NCBI GenBank assembly: GCA_946539765.1
Contig: CAMNHO010000001.1
Span: 1 to 64,000, forward strand
Reading direction: 5' to 3'
DNA from: UBA4312 sp002394635
Lineage (GTDB): Bacteria > Bacillota_I > Bacilli_A > Erysipelotrichales > Erysipelotrichaceae
DNA: 64,000 nt
Positions 33,277 to 41,860 of the stretch are shown one piece after another. Both the position numbers and the translations under genes were made by a program. The notes below the pieces were generated by a model. It saw only the letters and a list, made by a program, of their open reading frames with translations, did not search any database and was not told the origin of the DNA. The stretch's first letter is position 1. Each line of letters begins with the position of its first letter.

Positions 33277-35202
33277 GGGTAACCAAATAATTTGGGGGTT
33301 TGCCAAATAATCTGGGGGTCAAATCTAGGGGAGAAAAGTAGTTTTCAAGCCAAAATTGACCCTCAGATTCAAAAAACACGATACGGTATAGATATGATTC
33401 TATACCGTATTTTTTAATGCCTGCCTTCTTATCTTCTTTAATTTGATTTCTTGCTTTTTTTATAGGGGCCTTGCTCTCTGCCCCTGTAAGAATGGACCTC
33501 TTTCCTTGATTTAGGTATGCCGTGGATCGAGGGATCCTTTCTTGTAGCCCACAGGATACGGTTGCGTGTATAATCGAAATTAGAGGAACCTCGTGAATTC
33601 CTCTTATAGTCCTTTGGCTTTCGATTGAACGATTCCATGGGGCCGTTGGATAGGCGTGAGAAATATCCATCCTTATTGGCTCTGACAACTTCCACTCTGG
33701 TAAAAGAACGGACAATCTTGTTTCTATACCTGCTCAAAAGAGAAGCGAAGTCACGGAACATCGCGATATCGGAAGCCTTGAACTTTTTGATCAACCGGCT
33801 GAGTTCCTGTTCGATCTCGGCCCTGTTTTCATAGTCTGAATTGTTGAAAGAGATGTATTCTTCCTTGAGGTCCCGCATCTCTTTAAACTTAGGATCCAGT
33901 GCCAGGAACATGTCTTCCAGTCTGTAGGTATCGACATTCATCTTGAGCTTTGTATTGTAGCGCATCTTCGTATCATAATGGATATGGTCCCTGTTCTTTA
34001 AGAGGATCCATCGGTAGTCTCTCAAGAGGATGGTTTCCTTCGACCACCGGATGGATTTATTATCCAGGTTCCATTTTTCATTCTTTTCCTTCAGTCTTTC
34101 CAGATCCCGGTCCCTGTATTTTTTATATACTTTTTGGATGTAGCTGTTCATTTCAGTTTCGAGCCATCTTGAAATGTGGAAGCTATCCAAAATGGACTTC
34201 GCATTGGGGAAAAACTTATCTGGATAATCCATATACTGTCTATATGCATCGGAAATCACCACTTTTACACATTTCCTCTCCTCGTACGGAATGGAAAGGA
34301 AGTATCTTTCCGCTGTGTCGCTCCAGCGGTTGTGCAGGATATCGATGATCTCGCCGGTTACGAAATCCATGAGCACGAGTGCATATTTTGATTTTGCGTT
34401 GATATCGAGATAGACCTCATCCACAGAAAGATACTCCGGTAAAGGAAGTCTTGGCAGATCCACATAAGCAGAGAATATATCATGCACCTCGGTATCAGAA
34501 AGATGGAACTGAGAGGCAATGGATCGAGTGGAGCGGTTCAGATCTTTCATCGCCTCAAGGATCATAAGAACGGTCACAGGGGTCTTATGAGAATATCTTT
34601 GAACAAAAGGGAACTTTTCATTCATATAGAGATTACACTGGGGGCATCTCCATTTTCTCTGCTTTATGACGAGCTCGAACTCCATGCCATCCTGAAGCAC
34701 AGGGTGCTTGACGATACGGGTGTAGATGCCGCGTGAATGCATGCGGGAATCACAGTCCGGGCAGAACGTCGGGGAAGGCTTTTTGGAGATGGTGACGATC
34801 TTTTTTCCACCTTCAACAGCCACATCATCAACAGTAACAGAGTCATCTGAATTTAGATCTAGGAACTTTAAAAAATCAATATCATACATAATAATGAACC
34901 TCCATAGAAGGCAGACATTACAGAAGGATTGTATCATCATAGATGAAGTTCGGATGGATCGATGAACTTTTTGGCTAATGCCAGCCAATGAAAACTATGA
35001 AGTGATGTCAAGGACGCAGAGCGCTGCAGGTAGATCCTTGACGGAGCGAATAATTTTCATAGAATCGGAGAACAAACAGAACAGAAACCAATAAGAAAAG
35101 AGGTCTTCAATCCCAACCAATCTTTCAGTTGGGATAAGACCCCCAGATTTAACCCCTAGATTCGACCCCCAAATTCTAGACCCCCAGATTATTTGGATAC
35201 CC
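33277..35202 (-). mobile_element. ISL3-type insertion sequence
   Basis: About 1.93 kb with 23-bp terminal inverted repeats (33277-33299 and 35180-35202) beginning GGGTA and matching at 21 of 23 positions. Both ends carry additional internal copies of an AAATCTGGGGGTC-like box (for example 33303-33320, 35139-35151), which could bind the transposase. One transposase gene lies between the ends. No 8-bp target duplication is visible (left flank TAGTTTCT, right flank AAAGAAAC). The flanks are instead partly inverted copies (AGTTTCT/AGAAACT). The 34890-35202 stretch has no gene. It holds the right end, the transposase ribosome-binding site and a hairpin with arms near 35008-35015 and 35035-35042. 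Confidence 0.85.
33438..34889 (-). CDS. ISL3-family transposase
   Basis: This 483-residue DDE transposase moves the element. The N-terminus has a zinc-finger-like block (CPDCDSR, then CPQCNLY) and an HTH region. The catalytic core shows SVDEVYLD, VVISDAYRQY and the final Glu near SNGPMESFNRKPKD, with the family signature DSFHISRW. The ATG at 34889 (MYDIDFLKF) follows GGAGG at normal spacing. The reading frame continuing upstream is not needed. The gene looks intact. Confidence 0.92.
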   Translation of the reverse strand: MYDIDFLKFLDLNSDDSVTVDDVAVEGGKKIVTISKKPSPTFCPDCDSRMHSRGIYTRIVKHPVLQDGMEFELVIKQRKWRCPQCNLYMNEKFPFVQRYSHKTPVTVLMILEAMKDLNRSTRSIASQFHLSDTEVHDIFSAYVDLPRLPLPEYLSVDEVYLDINAKSKYALVLMDFVTGEIIDILHNRWSDTAERYFLSIPYEERKCVKVVISDAYRQYMDYPDKFFPNAKSILDSFHISRWLETEMNSYIQKVYKKYRDRDLERLKEKNEKWNLDNKSIRWSKETILLRDYRWILLKNRDHIHYDTKMRYNTKLKMNVDTYRLEDMFLALDPKFKEMRDLKEEYISFNNSDYENRAEIEQELSRLIKKFKASDIAMFRDFASLLSRYRNKIVRSFTRVEVVRANKDGYFSRLSNGPMESFNRKPKDYKRNSRGSSNFDYTRNRILWATRKDPSIHGIPKSRKEVHSYRGREQGPYKKSKKSN

Positions 35203-35206
35203 AAAG

Positions 35207-35246
35207 AAACTCACCGAAACAATAAATCTGTAACGGTGAGTTTTTT
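35207..35246 (+). terminator. Terminator just right of the insertion sequence
   Basis: AAACTCACCG/CGGTGAGTTT hairpin followed by a T-run. It begins 5 bp after the right inverted repeat and may be the flanking chromosome's own terminator or element-derived. Confidence 0.75.
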
Positions 35247-35248
35247 AT

Positions 35249-35265
35249 TATTCAAAATCTTTACA
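35249..35265. repeat. 17-bp direct repeat, right copy
   Basis: Identical to 33151-33167. The 35266-35446 stretch that follows is AT-rich and holds no gene. Confidence 0.7.
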
Positions 35266-35446
35266 GGTTTTCCAAATTAATCATGGAGATAAGGCATGTA
35301 TCCAATACTTGTAAAAATCACCCGTATTTTTTAGATACCCAATTCGGCTCTTTTTTGTGAATATCAAATATATTTTAAATATAGCAAATATAAAATATGA
35401 TGAAATAAACAATCAGAGGACGTATACTTATGTTGGAGCAAAGAAT

Positions 35447-36484
35447 ATGAATAAAAGAATACAGTCTATAGATATAGCCAGAGGAATAGCGATGATCAGT
35501 ATCATGCTCGGACATTTAGGAGCAGAAAAGATCAATCGAATTGTGTTTACATACCATCTGCCCATCTTCTATGTATTATCGGGATATTTTATCAATGAGA
35601 AGATGGACAGGTGGACTTTTATAAAGAAAAAGTTCCAACATTTGATCATCCCGTATTTTGTGATCTGTTTAATGATTGTTGTGTTCTCAATTCCAATCAG
35701 CAAGATCCAAGGGATGCCGGTATCCGAACAATTATCAAGATGGATCCTGGCTTCGTTGTACGCAGCTGGAGATGATTATATGTTTCCGTTTGCAATTCCT
35801 AAGATTGGTGCCATCTGGTTTCTATGGGCCACATTCTGGGGCGAAGTATGTTTAAAGATGATAGCCGGATGGAAGAAATGGGTGCAGATTCCTTTTGTTC
35901 TGGGAATCTTTTCCGTCTGCTGCTATACAAGTAAGATCATTTGGCTTCCGTTAAGCATCCAAGCTGGCGGTTGCGCTTTGTTATATATGTATATAGGTTA
36001 TTTGATCAAACAGTGCATGCCATACATCCCGAAAAAGATACCGTTTGTATATAAAGCATTGTTTACATTCATTGCTTTTGGTATCTGGATTGCGATGATT
36101 CGCCATTTTACATCTTTCTGGCTGGTTCATTGTGATATTGGTCATGGATGGCCGGATATTTTAGGAAGTCTTTGTGGTTGTTACATACTGCTGCTGGTAT
36201 CGATGGGAATCGAGAAAACGAGCAAATCGCTGACAACTTTTCTGTCCTGGACAGGGAAATACAGTTTATTGTTTCTTGCACTTCATATTTTTGAGTTGAA
36301 TTTGTTTTCATGGAGCAGGATCTGGTTTCATGTATTTCATACGGATTTAACAGATATCCAATATTTATGGTTTCGTATTTTCGGAAAGGCAATATGGATA
36401 TACGGAATGCTTTTTTTCCTGTATCGAAGAAAATGGGTACGCAGGGTATTTTGCTATCAACCCACGGATTGGAAAAAATCATAA
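35447..36484 (+). CDS. Acyltransferase family 3 membrane protein (O-acyltransferase)
   Basis: This polytopic membrane enzyme of 345 residues and about ten membrane segments probably adds acetyl or a similar group to a glycan. The N-terminal signature IQSIDIARGIAMISIMLGHLG carries the conserved R and H of acyltransferase-3 proteins (OafA/WecH group). The ATG at 35447 is preferred because GGAG precedes it. The reading frame could run from 35357, but that start has no ribosome-binding site. It is the first gene of the long polysaccharide locus and precedes the phosphocholine module. Confidence 0.85.
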   Translation: MNKRIQSIDIARGIAMISIMLGHLGAEKINRIVFTYHLPIFYVLSGYFINEKMDRWTFIKKKFQHLIIPYFVICLMIVVFSIPISKIQGMPVSEQLSRWILASLYAAGDDYMFPFAIPKIGAIWFLWATFWGEVCLKMIAGWKKWVQIPFVLGIFSVCCYTSKIIWLPLSIQAGGCALLYMYIGYLIKQCMPYIPKKIPFVYKALFTFIAFGIWIAMIRHFTSFWLVHCDIGHGWPDILGSLCGCYILLLVSMGIEKTSKSLTTFLSWTGKYSLLFLALHIFELNLFSWSRIWFHVFHTDLTDIQYLWFRIFGKAIWIYGMLFFLYRRKWVRRVFCYQPTDWKKS

Positions 36485-36566
36485 TATCTTCGATTCCGAA
36501 GAACAAGTATTGAAGATAAAAGGAAAATAGGGTATATTGTTCACGTAATAAGGAAAAAACGATTTC

Positions 36567-38342
36567 ATGAATAGTAGAATATTAGATGTATTGGCATACA
36601 TGTATGTAAACCATCAAAAAAACCAAAGATCTATTGCCAGCCATACAGGGTATTCTGTTGGCTTTATCAATAAAGCAATCAAAGCTTTAAAAGATGAACA
36701 ATGGATCGATGAAGAAAATCAAATGACCGAACGAGGGCTTCAAGTAATAAAAAAAGGACGTCCGAAGAATGCGGTGATCCTAGCAGCCGGTACCGGAATG
36801 CGAATGGTTCCAATCAATCTGAGCACACCAAAAGGATTGCTGGAGGTAAATGGTCAGCGGCTGATAGAGCGATTGATCGTTCAACTGCATGAAGTGAATG
36901 TTACAGATATCACTATCGTTGTCGGCTTTATGAAGGAACAGTTTGAATATTTGATCGATCAATACAATGTACGGTTGGTAGTCAATCCACATTATATGGA
37001 AAAGAACAATTTGTATTCGCTGTCTCTTGTAAGAGATCAGATTGATCACACTTATATCATTCCTTGCGATCTCTGGTGCAAAGAAAATCCGTTTCGCTCC
37101 TGTGAATTATATTCCTGGTATATGGTCAGTAATGTGATCCATGCGGCAAGTCCGGTTCGGGTTAACCGGAAAATGGAACTGGTCGCAACCGAGTCGGACG
37201 GCCATACGATGTGTGGAATCTGTTACTTGGAAAACGATGCCGCCAAGACGGTGCAGTCCAGACTTCAAAAAATGTCTGAGAATCATAAATACGATGCTTC
37301 ATTCTGGGAAGATACACTTTGGGAAAAAGGAAAGAACCGAATGACCGTTGCAGCACGGACAGTCGATTCTGCAGACATTATTGAAATAAATACTTATGAA
37401 CAGCTGCGAGATCTGGATAGTCATTCCAATCACCTGCAGTCCGATGCGATCGACATAATTAAGGACCAGTTTCATGTCCAGTCTGATCAGATTACAGATA
37501 TATCTGTACTAAAGAAAGGGATGACAAACCGCTCTTTCTTATTTAAAGTCAAAGGCCAGAAGTATATCATGCGAATTCCCGGTGAAGGCACCAATCAGCT
37601 GATAGACAGGGAGCAGGAAGCAATGGTATATCAGGCAATCAAAGGGTATGGATTATGTGATGATCCAGTCTATATCAATGCAGAAAATGGATATAAGATC
37701 ACAGCTTTTTTAGAACATGTAAGAACGTGCGACAGTCGAGATATAGAGGATGTCAAACAATGCATGAAAAAGCTCAAAGAATTTCATTCGATGAAATTAA
37801 AGGTTGACCATGTGTTTGATATCTATGAACAGATCGAATATTATGAAAGCTTGTGGAATGGGAAGCCTTCGATATACAGAGATTATCCTGAAGTAAAACA
37901 AAACATCTATTCTTTGAAAAACTATATAGACCAGACCGAGCATGACTGGTGCTTATCGCATATTGATGCGGTCCCGGATAATTTTTTATTCTATGAAACA
38001 GATGGGATCGAGCATCTGCAGTTAACGGATTGGGAATATGCAGGGATGCAGGACCCGCACGTTGACATTGCGATGTTTGGAATCTATAGTCTCTATGATA
38101 AAAAGCAGATGGATGAATTGATCGATGTCTATTTTGATCATCAATGTGCACCGATGACACGCACAAAAATCTATGCTTATATCGCAGCTTGTGGATTGTT
38201 GTGGAGCAACTGGTGTGAATATAAAAGAGAACTGGGCGTAGAATTTGGTGAATACAGCCTTCGGCAGTACAGGTACGCAAAAGAGTACTATCGATATGTG
38301 CGATCCCGCCTGCAGCCGGAAAAAGGAGGAAAGAGCGAATGA
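36567..38342 (+). CDS. Fusion of HTH domain, LicC-like cytidylyltransferase and LicA-like choline kinase
   Basis: Three parts are seen in 591 residues. Residues 1-65 form a winged helix-turn-helix (RSIASHTGYSVGFINKAIKAL). About 66-290 are a nucleotidyltransferase (NAVILAAGTGMRMVPINLS, IIVVGFMKEQ-like VVGFMKEQF). About 300-585 are a choline/ethanolamine kinase (MTNRSFLFKV, Brenner motif HIDAVPDN, LTDWEYAGMQDP). In H. influenzae and pneumococcus LicA phosphorylates choline and LicC makes CDP-choline. Here both sit in one chain. The gene overlaps the next cytidylyltransferase by 4 bp. Substrate specificity (choline versus ethanolamine) is inferred from context. Confidence 0.9.
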   Translation: MNSRILDVLAYMYVNHQKNQRSIASHTGYSVGFINKAIKALKDEQWIDEENQMTERGLQVIKKGRPKNAVILAAGTGMRMVPINLSTPKGLLEVNGQRLIERLIVQLHEVNVTDITIVVGFMKEQFEYLIDQYNVRLVVNPHYMEKNNLYSLSLVRDQIDHTYIIPCDLWCKENPFRSCELYSWYMVSNVIHAASPVRVNRKMELVATESDGHTMCGICYLENDAAKTVQSRLQKMSENHKYDASFWEDTLWEKGKNRMTVAARTVDSADIIEINTYEQLRDLDSHSNHLQSDAIDIIKDQFHVQSDQITDISVLKKGMTNRSFLFKVKGQKYIMRIPGEGTNQLIDREQEAMVYQAIKGYGLCDDPVYINAENGYKITAFLEHVRTCDSRDIEDVKQCMKKLKEFHSMKLKVDHVFDIYEQIEYYESLWNGKPSIYRDYPEVKQNIYSLKNYIDQTEHDWCLSHIDAVPDNFLFYETDGIEHLQLTDWEYAGMQDPHVDIAMFGIYSLYDKKQMDELIDVYFDHQCAPMTRTKIYAYIAACGLLWSNWCEYKRELGVEFGEYSLRQYRYAKEYYRYVRSRLQPEKGGKSE

Positions 38343-39076
38343 TCGAACATCAGGTAAAAAGGGCGATCATCCTGGCCGCCGGTATCGGAGAAAGGATGAG
38401 ACCGGTGACATCCTCGATCCCTAAGCCGTTGGTATCGGTAAATGGCAAGCGAATGATCGAAACGGTCATCAGCGCTTTGCATAGGAATAATATTACTGAG
38501 ATCTATGTGGTCGTAGGCTATCTCAAAGAACAGTTTGCGTTTCTGGAACAAAAATATGATGGACTGACCTTGATTGAAAATCCCTATTATAATGCATGCA
38601 ATAATATTGCCAGCTTATATGTAGCCAGGGATCATTTGGATGACTGCATGATCTTGGATGGAGATCAGATGATTTATGAACCGGGTATCCTGCAGCCGTA
38701 CTTTACCCGATCCGGGTATAATGTGGTCCGGTGTGAGAAAGAAACAGATGAGTGGCTGCTGCAGGTGGAAAACGGCGTGGTTCGATCCTGCAGTCGGACA
38801 GGCGGATCACATGGATGGCAATTGTATTCCATTTCGCGATGGTCTTCCCAGGATGCTCAGAAACTAAAGAGACACCTGGAGATAGAATTTGAGGAAAAAA
38901 AGAACCGGACGATCTATTGGGATGATGTAGCGTTGTTCTGTTATCCGGAACAATATAGTCTGGGTATTTATGAAATGCAGACGTCGGATATTCAGGAAAT
39001 TGACAGCCTGCAGGAATTAAGACAGATTGATCCTACCTATATGAAGTTCGATAGAGAGGGAAAAATATATGAATGA
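38339..39076 (+). CDS. Second LicC-like nucleotidyltransferase
   Basis: This 245-residue enzyme carries the nucleotidyltransferase start RAIILAAGIGERMRPVTSS, IPKPLVSVNGKRMIE, the metal-binding MILDGDQMI and YWDDVALF, as in phosphocholine cytidylyltransferase LicC. It is separate from, and a diverged paralogue of, the domain fused to the kinase upstream. Having two such enzymes in one operon suggests either two alcohol phosphates or one inactive or regulatory copy. It overlaps both neighbours (4 and 8 bp). Confidence 0.87.
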   Translation: MIEHQVKRAIILAAGIGERMRPVTSSIPKPLVSVNGKRMIETVISALHRNNITEIYVVVGYLKEQFAFLEQKYDGLTLIENPYYNACNNIASLYVARDHLDDCMILDGDQMIYEPGILQPYFTRSGYNVVRCEKETDEWLLQVENGVVRSCSRTGGSHGWQLYSISRWSSQDAQKLKRHLEIEFEEKKNRTIYWDDVALFCYPEQYSLGIYEMQTSDIQEIDSLQELRQIDPTYMKFDREGKIYE

Positions 39077-40649
39077 AAAAAAACTGGATACCAAACGAAT
39101 TGACTGGATGATCACATTGGTTCCCTTTCTTCTGATTGTCGGTCTGGTCGTATTTTTATTTCTTCTGCCTCGGCAGTCAAATGCTGTGATTTCGGATATC
39201 CGCTTTTTCTTTGGTGATACTGTAGGTATCTATTATCTGATGATCGGCCTGGCCGTTTTGATGATTTCCATCTACTTGTGTTTTTCTAAATATGGAGACA
39301 TCGTACTTGGCCAGCCGGATGAAAAACCAAAGTATTCGTTTTTTGCATGGGGCAGTATGATGTTTACGTGTGGGCTGGCAGCGGATATCCTGTTTTATTC
39401 CTTTGCGGAGTGGGTCATGTATGCTGTCAATCCTCATATCACAGAACTGGGATCTATTACCGAATGGGCCGGTGTTTTTCCTTTATTTCACTGGAGCTTT
39501 ATACCCTGGGCTTTCTACCTGGTGTTGGCTGTTGTCTTTGGATTCATGCTGCATGTGGGGAAAAGACAACGACAACGCTATTCCGAGGCATGCCGACCTG
39601 TAATCGGAAAAAGAGCCGATGGCTTGTGGGGGCGTATCATTGATTTATTTGCGCTATTTGCCTTATTGGCCGGAACGGCTACAACGTTCAGCGTAGCTAC
39701 GCCTTTGCTAGCCAGTGTCATCATGCGCTTATTCCATATTCAAGTGGATCGCCGGATCGTTACGATCATCATTTTACTTGTAACGTGCCTTGTGTATACG
39801 TATGCTGTTTTACATGGATTTAAGGGAATCAGCTTTCTGGCTAAACTTTGTATCTATCTCTTTTTCGGATTATTGTTTTATGTTTTTGTCATAGGAGGCC
39901 AAGCTCGCTTTATTGTGGAAAACGGGTTTCAATCACTGGGAAAGATGATACAAAATTTTATTGAACTTTCGACCTATACAGATCCGGGAAGGACCAATCA
40001 TTTTCCGCAGGACTGGACCATCTATTTCTGGGCATACTGGATGGTATGGTGCATTGCAGCGCCTTTCTTCATAGGAAATATTTCCCGGGGAAGGACCATT
40101 CGCCAGGTGATTACCGGAGGATATCTTTTCGGTGTCGGCTCGACGATCATCAGTTTTATTGTGTTAGGAAACTATTCGCTGGGATTACAGAGTGCCGGGC
40201 TCGTCGATTTTATCGGCCAGTATGAAACAAGTGGCGATCTGTATACTTTGATCCTGCATATAATGGATACGATCCCCGGAACCACGATTGTATTGATCCT
40301 TACTTTAGTCTGCATGATTGCGTTTTATGCCACCTCTTTTGATTCTATTGCGTATACGGCTGCATGCTACAGCTACAAAAAATTAAAGGAAGGGGAAAAT
40401 CCCCATTTACTGATTCAATTATTGTGGTGTATATTATTGATTGTATTACCCATTGGTTTGGTTTTCTCTGAAAGCTCTATGAACAATATACAATCGGTCA
40501 GTATAATATCTGCTTTCCCGATTGGCATCATCATGATCATCATGATCTGGAGCTTTTTTAAAGAAGCCGGAAAATACTTAGAATTGCGAGGAACATTAAA
40601 GGATGAACAAGAACATTGTCACAATAGATACGAAAGATACGAAAAGTAA
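39069..40649 (+). CDS. BCCT-family transporter, probable choline/betaine uptake
   Basis: This integral membrane protein of 526 residues has about 12 transmembrane segments. The BCCT signature is clear: FPQDWTIYFWAYWMVWC, then GNISRGRTIRQVITG. The fourth-helix region reads FTCGLAADILFYSFAEW in place of the usual glycine-rich stretch. It probably imports choline or betaine. In the classical lic1 locus this step is carried out by LicB, a DMT-type permease, so a BCCT protein replaces it here. It overlaps the LicD gene by 47 bp. Confidence 0.88.
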   Translation: MNEKKLDTKRIDWMITLVPFLLIVGLVVFLFLLPRQSNAVISDIRFFFGDTVGIYYLMIGLAVLMISIYLCFSKYGDIVLGQPDEKPKYSFFAWGSMMFTCGLAADILFYSFAEWVMYAVNPHITELGSITEWAGVFPLFHWSFIPWAFYLVLAVVFGFMLHVGKRQRQRYSEACRPVIGKRADGLWGRIIDLFALFALLAGTATTFSVATPLLASVIMRLFHIQVDRRIVTIIILLVTCLVYTYAVLHGFKGISFLAKLCIYLFFGLLFYVFVIGGQARFIVENGFQSLGKMIQNFIELSTYTDPGRTNHFPQDWTIYFWAYWMVWCIAAPFFIGNISRGRTIRQVITGGYLFGVGSTIISFIVLGNYSLGLQSAGLVDFIGQYETSGDLYTLILHIMDTIPGTTIVLILTLVCMIAFYATSFDSIAYTAACYSYKKLKEGENPHLLIQLLWCILLIVLPIGLVFSESSMNNIQSVSIISAFPIGIIMIIMIWSFFKEAGKYLELRGTLKDEQEHCHNRYERYEK

Positions 40650-41562
40650 AGAAGCATTGATACGCAAGATCCAGCTTGTGAATTTGAAATCATTAAAAAA
40701 ACTGGATGCAATCTGTAAAAAATATGATATTCAATACTGGGCGGCCTATGGAACACTGCTGGGAACTGTCCGACATCAAGGCTTTATTCCGTGGGATGAT
40801 GATGTAGATATACAAATGCTTCGAGAAGATTATAAAAAATTGCAGAAAGTCCCTGTTGAAGAATGGGGAGATGACTGCTTGTTTGAAACAGGATATACAG
40901 ATGATATCCGGCATGATAAGATATTCGGACGTGTATACCAAAAGAATACGCGCATTCAAAGCTATGGAGATGTAGAAGGCTGGAGGGATCCGGTGACCAA
41001 AGAAGCCTGGTCTACATCCTTGATGCTGGATGTATATGTGGTTGACCATGTACCGGATAATGAAAAAGAGCGCTTGAAGATATTCGATGAATATCGGCCA
41101 AGGGCTATTCATGATTACAAGCCCTCAAAACTGGAATATGTTCCTCATAAAAAAGGATTGCGTGGGGTAAAAGAACGTTTAAAAATGCATCATATGAAAC
41201 AGGTGCGACAAGCGGGACCGACACCTTGGAAAGACATTATGAAGACATTGGAACAAGAGATTTTAAAAGATACGACCGGAAAGCGCATAGGTTCTTTTTA
41301 TACCTATGATCCGTTTGTATATAATACAGAAGATGTGTTTCCTTTACAGAAAATGAAATATGAAGATATGGAGATTCCGGTTCCAAAGAATTACAAACAA
41401 ATGTTGACCGACATGTATGGAGATTATATGCAGTTTCCACCGGAAGAAGATAGGATCCACATCCACTTCATTTATGCAGATCTGGATGACGGGGATATAT
41501 ATGTGATCGATCCGATCCCGGGCTCTTTGGGACAAAAAGCGTTGGAGGAGAATAAATACTAA
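40603..41562 (+). CDS. licD: LicD-family phosphocholine transferase
   Basis: LicD proteins transfer phosphocholine from CDP-choline to a sugar. This 319-residue protein has the family hallmark YGTLLGTVRHQGFIPWDDD with the nucleotidyltransferase-type DDD triad (about 50-70) and the C-terminal EDVFPL and VPKNYKQMLTDMYGDYMQFP segments. The start overlaps the transporter gene by 47 bp and is preceded by GCGAGGAAC at suitable distance. It completes the lic-type module. The acceptor glycan is presumably made by the downstream genes. Confidence 0.92.
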   Translation: MNKNIVTIDTKDTKSKEALIRKIQLVNLKSLKKLDAICKKYDIQYWAAYGTLLGTVRHQGFIPWDDDVDIQMLREDYKKLQKVPVEEWGDDCLFETGYTDDIRHDKIFGRVYQKNTRIQSYGDVEGWRDPVTKEAWSTSLMLDVYVVDHVPDNEKERLKIFDEYRPRAIHDYKPSKLEYVPHKKGLRGVKERLKMHHMKQVRQAGPTPWKDIMKTLEQEILKDTTGKRIGSFYTYDPFVYNTEDVFPLQKMKYEDMEIPVPKNYKQMLTDMYGDYMQFPPEEDRIHIHFIYADLDDGDIYVIDPIPGSLGQKALEENKY

Positions 41563-41612
41563 GGTTTTTTGATACAAAGGGACAGCTTATAAAAGAACAG
41601 GTTATGCAGTTG

Positions 41613-41638
41613 AAATTACACCCGAAAAGGTGTAATTT
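41613..41638. promoter_or_regulatory. Perfect 10-bp inverted repeat before the Y4mF/HipB-like gene
   Basis: AAATTACACC-CGAAAA-GGTGTAATTT ends six bases before the start codon and is followed by T residues. It could be an autoregulatory operator for the small HTH protein, or a terminator of the lic module that the T-run would complete. HipB-type proteins characteristically bind inverted repeats in this position, which favours the operator. Confidence 0.65.
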
Positions 41639-41644
41639 TTATAT

Positions 41645-41860
41645 ATGAGCATTATTGGAGAATATGTAAAGAAACAACGAAAAGAAGCCGGGTTAACACA
41701 GAGGGAATTCGCAGACCAGTCAGGATTAGGTCTGCGTTTTATTCGTGAATTAGAACAAGGAAAAACAACGGTACGTATGGACAAGGTGAATCAGGCCTTG
41801 GAAATGTTTGGTATGCAGGCTGTGCCCGGATCCGTGGATAAAGGGGGTTCGTCTTTATGA
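41645..41860 (+). CDS. Small HTH protein, Y4mF/HipB-like orphan antitoxin-type regulator
   Basis: The 71 residues are nearly all helix-turn-helix: IGEYVKKQRKEAGLTQREFA, GLGLRFIRELEQGKTTVRMD and VNQALEMFGM. This is the pattern of HipB/Y4mF-type antitoxins. No HipA kinase follows. The stop overlaps the start of a glycosyltransferase gene (ATGA), so the regulator is translationally tied to the polysaccharide operon. A perfect inverted repeat precedes it. By inference it adjusts transcription of the following genes. Confidence 0.82.
   Translation: MSIIGEYVKKQRKEAGLTQREFADQSGLGLRFIRELEQGKTTVRMDKVNQALEMFGMQAVPGSVDKGGSSL

Noticed and set aside
33146..33715. A 189-codon minus-strand open frame with a plausible-looking start
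   Set aside because: It runs through the transposase gene in another frame and across the left inverted repeat. It is a shadow.
41613..41638. Toxin gene beside the HipB-like regulator
   Set aside because: No HipA-type reading frame exists on either side. The neighbours are LicD and a glycosyltransferase.
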